Assembly (NCBI RefSeq): GCF_963662255.1
Contig: NC_085053.1
Location: 2,356,001 to 2,420,000, forward strand
DNA: 64,000 bases
Direction: 5' to 3'
Source of the DNA: Cinclus cinclus
Lineage: Eukaryota > Chordata > Aves > Passeriformes > Cinclidae
The notes under the pieces were generated by a model. It was not told where the DNA came from. It saw nothing but the letters and a program-made list of their open reading frames with translations, and searched no databases. Positions 56,601-64,000 of this stretch are shown piece after piece. Within the stretch, counting starts at the first letter, position 1; every line of letters begins with the position of its first letter. The translations under genes and the position numbers were made by a program.

Positions 56601-59600
56601 GAAGTCCAGTGTGACATTTAGGGTTTCATTTTTCAGAAACACCAAGAATTCATCTTTGCCTGAACATAAATGAAGTACTGAAGTTATGCAGCACTTGTGG
56701 GAAAAAAAAAACAAAAACCACAGAACAACAAAAACAACAAAAAACCCCCACAAACCCAAAAACATCAGTGTCAGAATCTTAGGCTTGGCCAGCAAGCATC
56801 ACAGCAAACAAAATAAATCAGTGGTTGTTTCCTAAGTTCTGATCTTTGTCCCTTTGTGCTTTGTTTTTTTATCTGCAAAACAAGATTATTTCAGTGTATA
56901 AAAATTGGTGGAGCATCTGAAGTCCTCAGATTCTACTGTTTATTGGTTTAGCCCAAGCACAAGTAAAATATTGTCCACTAGGAACACAGCTTGGATGGTG
57001 CCCTGCAAAAAAAGTAATTGCCACACTTTTTAAATTGATTGTTATCTGTAGTTGTCACATATGGTCACTTTCAAAGTTGCCTTATCCACCAAGCAGTGTT
57101 CATCCCATGCAGGGATTCGTCAAGATTAAGAACTGAAATGCACAAGAGGAAGCATTTTGGCTCCTGTCCCTTCAGGAATCTAAGGACAACAGGTTTTCTA
57201 CCTAGGAAGAACTGTTTGAAGATGTGTTTATAATTCCCAAGCTTTGTACAGATCAAATGACTAATCCAGCTACCTGGTGTTACAGAGGAATGAGGAAACC
57301 AACTCCCAGGAGCTCTCAGAAGTGTTCCTGCCACAATCTCTTCAATAACTTTACTGAGCTTTGCTGCACGTTGTGAGCCCTGCAGATAGCAGATCCTCCT
57401 AAAACCTTTAAACATCCCTTCACCCTGCTCTTGCTTAGTTCAGTACTCAAAGACTTACCCTAACCCAGAAAGAATTCTGCCTGCTGACAATGAAAAAGAA
57501 TGGAAAAATAAATCACTGCTTAAAACTGAGCAAAACTGATTCATCAAAACTGAAATTAAGCTAAGCACAGTTACAGTTAACATGAACATCTGCAGCTCTA
57601 AAGTGTTCAAATGAAGGGGAAAAAAAAAACAAAATCACAATTACAGTCCTGTAGCTACAGCAAGCTGCCATGCACTGCAGCAAAGAGCTTTGACAGCTGA
57701 AGCTTGTAACAGCCATGGATATCAAGGCTAAAATGGGAGAAAAAGTCAGGGAGCTCAGAAAGAGGTGCTGCTCTTCTCAGTGATTCACCCATTTGATCAA
57801 AACCATCAGGAGGCTGGGTATCTCCTGCCTTGGAAGAGTAAGGCAAATGAATAAATAACCTTGACAGGAAGGAAAGGATAATCACTTCCATCAGTTTCTC
57901 AACTTTCCATGATTCTTGAGGCACCACTCTTACCTATCTTCTTTTTCTGCTGTCGGCCTGCTGATTCAGTTATCGTTTCCTTCTTCTTTTCCACTGCAAA
58001 TGGAAAAGATACTCCATCATTTCTACACAGTGATACAACCACTTCTTTTCCACACACCAGACAAAACATTTTATTCCTCTGCAGAACAGGGGCACAAAAA
58101 GCAGTCAAGGAGGACTAAGAACATATTCACAACTAGTAAGTTATCAAGCACCAAGGCTGATTACAGCATTCACTTAAAACTACAACAAAAAAGTTTCAAA
58201 ACCCTGGAAACATATTTGAATGGTTAATTTTTAACTCTGTCAAGAGCCCATTACACTGTGGACTGAGTAGTCTGGGGACAATTTTGGCTCAAGTGACCCT
58301 TGCTGATTTGTCACTAGTATCAGACAGTACTTTTGATTCAGCAAGTGGAATGAAAAGAGCTTTGTGGCAAGCTCTGCTCCTGATTATCTGCAGTGGGAAG
58401 CAGAATACAGGGAAGTCTGTTCTCCTACATCCTTTCTTCACAGGCAGCCATTCTCAGGGGAAATGATGTCCAAGCAGGCAGCCACAGCCTCTCCATTCTT
58501 CAATTCATTAGTACTGAAGTATTTCCAATATTTTTAAGCAGAAGCCTGAGGTCAAAGGTACTACAACCCCAAATCAGCACCTGCCATCAATCAGCACTGC
58601 AGCAAAGCAGGCCAGCAGAGGGAAATGGGAACACAGTAAATGTGCTGCTCAGCTGCAAAGGAGGTTCTGGGAGAGCAGAAAGGGCTTTTCCAGGAAGCAA
58701 GAGATATTCTCATTCAAGACCTATAATGAGAGTACTCCAGGAAGCAAGGATGATGAAGCATGACCACAATCTAACAACAGAGAGCAACTCTTTTTTACTT
58801 TAAACTCTCTGTATTTATGCAAACTGCATGTACCATCTCTACTCTACCAACAAAGAGCCTTGGCTCACTGTTAGCTCACAGATACCTGACTGCTGGGGCT
58901 CCCCTCCCTCGGGAAGTACCAGTTCAGCACAGATCTTCCAACCCTGATTTCAAAGCCCAGAGGAAATGAAGACAGCCAACCTTCCAAGCCACACCAGGAT
59001 CTGTAGAGCTGCCTTATGAAATGCCTGTGAGTCAGTCACAACTCCCCAGAAAAATCACACCAGACCAGAAAAGTCACCTCAACATCAACCCCCCATGGCA
59101 ATGGAGTGAAACACAAATGCTTTTCCCAAAGAACAAGGGGATCTCCTGTGGGCAAGGAAGAAAACAAGGAGCTTGTGTCCCTCGGGAATACTGGAGAGAG
59201 GTGTCAGATGACACAGTGTACTAGGGCTCACAGAACACTGTCTCCATAGCCTTCCCTATGCCAAATTCAGCTGGGAAAACCCCATCAGTCCATCCCTGCC
59301 CTGGTCCACATAACCCCACAGCCCCAGCTCTAAATTCTAGACAGTGTTATTAAGCCTCATGCCAAGCCTGAGGAACTCCAGGACTGTCGGTGGGAACATC
59401 CACATTAACACATCAGAAATTCCTAGGACAGCCTTCAGCCTTGTAGATATACCCCTACATTCACCTAGAACAACCCCTGCAGCAGCCTCAGCCAACGCTG
59501 AGCCTCTCCCTAGGAAGGAGGGGACAGGAAGAGATGAAATTGAGGAGTAACAATGTCTGCTCAAACACACTACCCAGCCCCTTTGTTTTTGCAAATCCTA

Positions 59601-61936
59601 AAGATCGGTAGGACTCTCATGGGAGAGCTTTAAGGTCTCAAATGTGTTTTTTCCTGTTTCAGATGTGTTAGATAACAGTTGAAAGGTGTGGCTCAAGTGG
59701 TCCACTTGGCAAAATCCTAAGCCCTCAGGTCAGCCATCTGTCCTCAGTGCAAGAGGGGAAGGGAAAAAAAGCAAAGCTGAATTTTTACTGACTCCATATT
59801 CAGCTTTACTTTTTTTTTTTTTTTTGGGGGGGGGGGTGGGGAATCAGACAAGGAGATCAAAAACTAATTGAGATGCACGATCCTCACATCACCCCCTTCA
59901 CAGATGATAGCCTAGATACCAGGAGAGCTATAAAAGCAAACAGCATTCAACTCTTACAGCAATCATTAAACCCTAGAGATTAAGCCCTGCTAACTGCTTT
60001 TGGAATTGAACAGCACAAACACTAAGTTTGCAGCTGGGTTTCAACTTCTTCTCTAACTTGCTCTTCTGGGGCTAATTCCCTCCACACACAGGACAAGTGG
60101 GATTCAAGTGAGGCAGGCAGAGATGCAATCCCCATCTGCTCCTGCTGTGGTGATAAAAGCCCTTAATGTCAGAGCTGTGACACCAACACGACTATACTTC
60201 AACTCCTCAGTTTAAACTGCCCAGGGGAAGGCTGGAATAAGCTGGGCTGGTAAGAGCAATATGTGGCAATATTGTTCTCTCATGCATTAAAGAGCACTGA
60301 CACCATAATGAGATATTTGTAAGGTAAAACGAGCTCTATTTTGCCCCCAGTTGCCGTGTGCTGTCTCTTTGTCACCGCTGTAACTTGGGTAGGATGTACA
60401 CAGCTGAAGTTGAAAGGTCAGAATTTCTCCTCTGATACATTTAAACACTCCATGCTCCCTCCTGTTTACCATTTCTCTTAATAGCTGATGCAGATCTTCT
60501 GACTGCTCACCCTCAGCTCCCTTTTCCCTTCTTCCCTCATCCTTTGTTTACCCTCTCCCAGACCTACTCTCTGTGGAATGAACTTGGGACTTATTTCCTA
60601 ATATTTCCCAACCTATTTGCTTCCAGTTTACATTAGGATACTTTCGTTTTACATCAGCTGATTGCTCAGACCTTTCTATGACGGCTTTGTCTTTACTCAA
60701 CACCTGCCATCAATCACCACTTTTAATCTTTACATAAAATGCTTTTTTCCTCGTAGTATTCCTTATTCAACTCCAGTTCTTTCTTTCTACAGACCTCAAA
60801 TTTTCCTCTTCACCCCTGAAAGGCAGAAATTGCATCTTTGAATATATTTCAGACATTTATTTCAGATACTGGCTGCTCCCGTGCAGAAAAAAAAAAAAAA
60901 TTCCAGCACCAATCTCTTACTCCCTCCTGTCCTCCATTGACAAGAGGGGCAACTTAGACAAGGCAAGAGGTCTTTGGCTGAGCTTCCTCCAACAAAAGAG
61001 CAGAATTAAGGACAGAAAAAAGCCCCAGGTGAGTACTTACACTTCTTGCTCTGCTTTTCCACTTCAGCCTTTAATCTCTTGTATTTGTCTGTGCGATAAA
61101 CCAGCACCCAGGTTATTCCTGAAACAAACAGCCAGTGAGGAGGGAAGTAAAAACCTCCTGCAATAATCCTGAGATGAGGGAGCAAATCCACATGCAGAAA
61201 TTAAACTTTATGTCTACAAAACCCCATTATAATACAGCCAGGGGAGCACAAAGAACCCATCCCTTTTCTTCAAAACCCCATTCCAAATTCCTAGTAAAAT
61301 GGACCTGTAAAATAAACCACGAAGTGACCTATAGGTGTAAAAGTGAAACAAGTTTTAAGTTGTTACTTGTATTGATAAACCTGTTTTGCAGATGTGGGAT
61401 GAAGATTTCGGGACGGGGGCGGGGGGAGGGATAAAGGGGATATGGGGATACAGCACGATGCCAGAAATGGGACCTGTGACTACCCCAAAAGACACCTATC
61501 CAAGCACTTCTTTAAAAAGCCACCCCTATTTCAACAACTGAAATATAAAAATACCCTTTTCAAGCAGCTTAAACCACCAACACTGCAAGGTCAGGCGATT
61601 TCTTCACGTCCTTCCCAAAACAGCTACGGGGGAAAACCACTAGGTCCTTTTTCATCCTCGCCCCTGGAGGGAATAATCCCAATTCCCAGCGTTTTGTGCC
61701 AGAGTTCAGCGCTGTTCCGGGGGGATTCAGCACTGCCCTCTCCGTGAGGAGGTTCAGATGACCCCGAGCCCCGTTTCACAGCCCCCCTCCCCAGGGCCCC
61801 CAACGCCGCCCTTCCCCCTGTCCCGAGAGTTGCCGGCCGCCCCCCCCACACACAGCCACGGCTCACCCTCGGCCAGCAGCGCGGTGCAGACGGAGATGAA
61901 CACGATGAGGAGGGTGTCGGCGAACATGGTGCTCAT
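44524..61936 (-). CDS. TMCO1: TMCO1, ER calcium-load-activated channel / translocon factor (7 exons, 188 aa)
   Basis: TMCO1 is an ER-membrane protein of the Oxa1/DUF106 superfamily. It is described as a calcium-load-activated leak channel and as a core part of the multipass translocon that inserts polytopic membrane proteins. The product starts MSTMFADTLLIVFISVCTAL and has membrane segment 1 (~8-31), a charged coiled coil (~32-85, with KKKETITESAGRQQKKK), a second hydrophobic segment (MFAIGFCFTALMGMFNSI, ~91-108), a re-entrant-like region, and SFIFLYILCTMSIRQ before the tail PSRAATKQAGGFLGPPPQAG. Seven exons join in phase to 567 nt. The 188 aa equal the human protein, with only a handful of differences that I recall. 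Introns are large here (up to ~5.4 kb) compared with the neighbours. The start is the first ATG of the conserved MSTMF; the promoter is a CpG island. Confidence 0.98.
44697..45095 (-). mobile_element. CR1 LINE fragment in TMCO1 intron 6
   Basis: Minus reading contains RKKFFAMRVAEHWNSCPGRV, the C-terminal end of CR1 ORF2, then continues upstream. It sits about 75 bp from the exon 7 acceptor. The 3'-terminal octamer is absent. Confidence 0.9.
45096..49988. other. TMCO1 intron 6 remainder
   Basis: No exon, RNA gene or recognised repeat. Many short open frames, none with a domain or splice support. Confidence 0.6.
49989..50133 (-). CDS. TMCO1: TMCO1 coding exon 6
   Basis: Encodes residues 108-156 (FDGRVVAKLPFIPLSYIQGL... 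to TMSIRQ). Acceptor TTTTCCAG, donor GTGAGT. Confidence 0.97.
50134..53269. other. TMCO1 intron 5
   Basis: No gene or CR1 recognised. Contains an ATTT microsatellite near its exon 5 end. Confidence 0.6.
53129..53154 (+). repeat. (ATTT)n microsatellite in TMCO1 intron 5
   Basis: About six and a half perfect ATTT units, ~115 bp from the exon 5 donor. Confidence 0.93.
53270..53337 (-). CDS. TMCO1: TMCO1 coding exon 5
   Basis: Encodes residues 86-107 plus two bases (VRMKSMFAIGFCFTALMGMF...). Acceptor GCTTGCAG, donor GTAAGT. Confidence 0.97.
53944..53990 (-). CDS. TMCO1: TMCO1 coding exon 4
   Basis: A 47-bp exon encoding residues 70-85 (ERQEEKLKNNNRDLSM). Acceptor CTTTCCAG, donor GTATGA. Too short to stand out as an open reading frame; placed by phase and homology. 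Confidence 0.96.
53991..57933. other. TMCO1 intron 3
   Basis: No exon or interspersed repeat recognised. An A-rich ACAAAA-type stretch lies near 56700-56765. Confidence 0.55.
57934..57993 (-). CDS. TMCO1: TMCO1 coding exon 3
   Basis: Encodes residues 50-69 plus one base (LEKKKETITESAGRQQKKKI). Acceptor ATTTGCAG, donor GTAAGA. Confidence 0.97.
57994..61040. other. TMCO1 intron 2
   Basis: No exon or CR1 recognised. Contains a T16-G11 homopolymer junction at 59810-59836 and an A-rich tract near 60887. Confidence 0.55.
59810..59841 (+). repeat. T16-G11 homopolymer junction
   Basis: Sixteen T followed at once by eleven G, then TGGGG. Low-complexity sequence in TMCO1 intron 2. Confidence 0.95.
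61041..61118 (-). CDS. TMCO1: TMCO1 coding exon 2
   Basis: Encodes residues 24-49 plus one base (GITWVLVYRTDKYKRLKAEV...). Acceptor TTGTTTCAG, donor GTAAGT. Confidence 0.97.
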
Positions 61937-62330
61937 GGTGGTGCCGCCGCCCCCGACCCGGTAACACCGCCGCGCACCCGGAAGCGCACCTGCCACCCGG
62001 AAGCTGCCCGCCCCGTTACCTAGCAACGGCCGGAAGCGACCACCTTGCGCTTCCGGCGGGCGCCGCCGGCTGCGCGAGAACCCGCGGGAAGGGCGAGGGG
62101 CGGGGAGGGAGCGGCGGGCACTGCTCTAACTGGACGAAACAGCTGTCAATCCGTCAACAGTCGCGGCGGGCTCTGCGCTGATTGGACGATGACGCTGTCA
62201 ATCGTGGCTGTAGGCACCGCCCCTCAGAGGGGATGAGGCCGGGTTGTTGTTAAGGTGGGGTGCGGACCCAAGTCCTGCCGCAGGCCGCTCGAGTCCCGCA
62301 CACCGGGCCGTGGGGAGGCCGCGGCCGGCT
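61700..62330. promoter_or_regulatory. TMCO1 CpG-island promoter with duplicated module
   Basis: CpG-rich island over exon 1 and ~400 bp upstream. Two 41-bp segments (62111-62151 and 62163-62203) match at 33 of 41 positions. Copy 2 carries ATTGG (inverted CCAAT) and TGACG (CRE half-site). No gene is visible on the far side of the island within the window. Confidence 0.7.
61867..61936 (-). CDS. TMCO1: TMCO1 coding exon 1
   Basis: Encodes residues 1-23 plus one base (MSTMFADTLLIVFISVCTAL...). Donor GTGAGC. Confidence 0.97.
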
Positions 62331-62348
62331 CAAGGCTCGCGGAGGGGT

Positions 62349-62690
62349 TCATAGATTCAGTTAGGTTGGAAAAGACCTCCGCGATCATTCCGAGTCCAAC
62401 GTGGGACCCAACACTACCGTGGCACCAAGTGCTATGCCCGGTCTTTCCTTAAACAGCTGCAGGGACGATGATTCCATCGCCTCCCTGGGGAGCCCGTTCC
62501 AATGTCCAGTCACGCTTTCTGTGAAGAAATTCATCCTAATGTCCGACCTACACCTCCCTTGGTGTAGTTTGACACTGGATGGGTGTCTGCCCTCCCTGTA
62601 CCTTGCCGAGACGTGGTGCCTGGACCCCTTGCCGGGGAAGATGCACAAGGCGTTTGCTCGCAAAAAGGTTGGATTGGAGAAGCCTTCCTG
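62349..62690 (-). mobile_element. CR1 LINE 3' fragment, minus orientation
   Basis: Reverse CR1 with a good 3' end: TCATAGATTCAGTTAGGTTG, then GCCCGTTCCAATGTCCAGTC and TGTGAAGAAATTCATCCTAA. It adjoins the TMCO1 promoter island. Confidence 0.95.
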
Positions 62691-62704
62691 GTTTCTACAA
62701 CTCT

Positions 62705-62890
62705 GCCCCGGGTTAATTTGCCGGTAGTGTGAAGAATTTGCCGGAAGAGTTCAAGATCCACTTGGACAGGTTTTGGAGAAACTGGTCTAGTGGAAGGTGT
62801 CCCAGTCCATGGCAGGGGGGTGGGATGAGATGATCTTTAATGTCGCTTTCAACCCAAACCGTTCTAGGATTCTGTGAGTCTGTGAATACC
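62705..62890 (+). mobile_element. CR1 LINE 3' fragment, plus orientation
   Basis: GTGGAAGGTGTCCCAGTCCA through TTCAACCCAAACCGTTCTAG to GATTCTGTGAGTCTGTGAAT. Opposite orientation to the neighbouring copy, so the two form an imperfect inverted repeat. Confidence 0.95.
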
Positions 62891-63769
62891 TTGTTAGTGC
62901 ATCTCACCAGGAGGCACTTTCTGGGATCAAATATTTAGGAGTATTGCTGCCTGCCTTTTACCAGGGGCTGTTGCCTGTCTCACAGGCTCCTTGTAGAGGC
63001 AGCTGTGGAGTGCAGCATTCTGTGATTCACAGAGAATTACATCTCCCATTGCTCGTGTGTGTAAAATACTCACGGATGCGATGGGACTACGAAGTGCATT
63101 AATGAGGACAGTGCAATAATGGCAAGGATTTGGTAGACAAATTGACTTTTATTGAGGCTTCAGCGATCACACCTGGAGCAGCAGAACTAGACCAAATCCA
63201 CGGGCAGCAATGGGGTGAGGAGACCTAGAAAGCAGAAATACAGAAAAGGAAACAGGGCAGGCAGAGAAGGGCAGGTTTGTGCCTGTCCTTAGGTAACAGA
63301 GGAGTTTGCTGTTGGTGACAGCAGTGCACTGTGGGATTACACGGGCAGAGCTCAGTGAAAAACAGGGAAAGGAAAAATGCTACCACCCTTAAATTAAACA
63401 CACCAGTCAGAAAGAGGGTGAGGAACTCTAGCTCGGAGAAGACAGAGCAGGCAGCGAGTGAGGGTGTGAGGTCAGACAGCAAACAACCTCTCCAAGCCCA
63501 GGACAGGCACACGAGGAAACCAGAGAGCCACGTGTGTGCAGGTGGCTGAGCCAGACGTCACTGAGAGGTGCAGCTACTGCAGGAAAAGTCCCAGCACCGT
63601 GTCCGGGCAAGGGGAGCTTCCTGCGACATCAAGGCAGAACTGAGAACTCGATGTCAGCAAAATGAGACCCAAGGCCATCAGGGAGACAGGGATAAGACTG
63701 AGGGTGGATATTTCAGTTTGAGGTGAGCAGCAGGAAAATGTTGACAGCTGGTGATAGGGTAAGGATTTG
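62891..63769. other. Unassigned stretch near the right edge
   Basis: No gene, promoter or repeat recognised. Short open frames lack domains. In human the next gene beyond TMCO1 is UCK2; I see no UCK2 exon here. Confidence 0.5.
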
Positions 63770-63975
63770 TGATATACAGAAGAAATTCTTCCCTGTGAGG
63801 GTGGTGAGGCCCTGCCACAGACTGCCCAGAGAAGCTGTGGCTGCCCCTGGATCCCTGGAATTGTCAGGATGAACAGGGCTTGGGATAGTAGGTGTCCCTG
63901 CCCACGGCAGGGGGCTTGGAACGAGATGATCTTTAAGACCCCTTCCAACCCAGTGCATTCTGTGATTTTATATTG
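63770..63975 (+). mobile_element. CR1 LINE 3' fragment, plus orientation
   Basis: AAGAAATTCTTCCCTGTGAG, then GATCTTTAAGACCCCTTCCA and CATTCTGTGATTTTATATTG. Nearly complete 3' end. Confidence 0.95.
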
Positions 63976-64000
63976 TTTTGTGCCACCTTATGCAATACCC

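Noticed and set aside
62205..62330. Possible first exon of UCK2 divergent from TMCO1
   Set aside because: Human synteny suggests UCK2 beyond TMCO1, but I see no UCK2 coding sequence or convincing start here.

Overview
The window is vertebrate nuclear DNA, almost certainly from a bird. Intron-split genes have high identity to human proteins I know, promoters are CpG-rich, and the only interspersed repeats I recognise are 5'-truncated CR1 LINE fragments of avian type with the typical 3' end (a 'TTCCAACCC...' block followed by a short degenerate octamer). I see no prokaryotic operon, CRISPR array, tRNA or rRNA gene, and no intact mobile element. Species cannot be fixed from the sequence alone.

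Layout. 1-14.5 kb is a gene-poor stretch with a few CR1 fragments and two AT-rich, repeat-free blocks that look like distal regulatory sequence. 14.5-25.2 kb (minus) is NUF2, 13 coding exons, 469 aa. 26.5-29.5 kb (plus) is LRRC52, two exons, 288 aa, head-to-head with NUF2. 30.5-35.9 kb (plus) is MGST3, with a non-coding first exon in a CpG island and five coding exons, 147 aa. 36.1-44.1 kb (minus) is ALDH9A1, 11 coding exons, 496 aa (521 aa from an upstream ATG), tail-to-tail with MGST3. 44.3-61.9 kb (minus) is TMCO1, seven coding exons, 188 aa, whose 3' end lies about 170-250 bp from the ALDH9A1 start codons. 62-64 kb holds the TMCO1 CpG promoter and three CR1 pieces.

The genes are functionally unrelated: kinetochore attachment (NUF2), a sperm or membrane potassium-channel accessory subunit (LRRC52), microsomal glutathione transferase/peroxidase (MGST3), aldehyde oxidation in carnitine and GABA synthesis (ALDH9A1), and an ER membrane calcium-leak and membrane-protein-insertion factor (TMCO1). 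They are linked by conserved synteny. LRRC52-MGST3-ALDH9A1-TMCO1 has the human 1q24 order. NUF2 does not: in human it is separated from LRRC52 by PBX1, LMX1A and RXRG and faces the other way. One inversion of the NUF2-to-RXRG block would explain the arrangement here, and predicts that PBX1 lies off the left edge.

Exons were built by hand from splice signals, reading phase and remembered human protein sequences. Each spliced CDS closes in frame with no internal stop. I found no clearly new biological system. The best leads are the inversion boundary, the tight TMCO1/ALDH9A1 junction, the two possible ALDH9A1 starts, and duplicated promoter modules at NUF2 and TMCO1.
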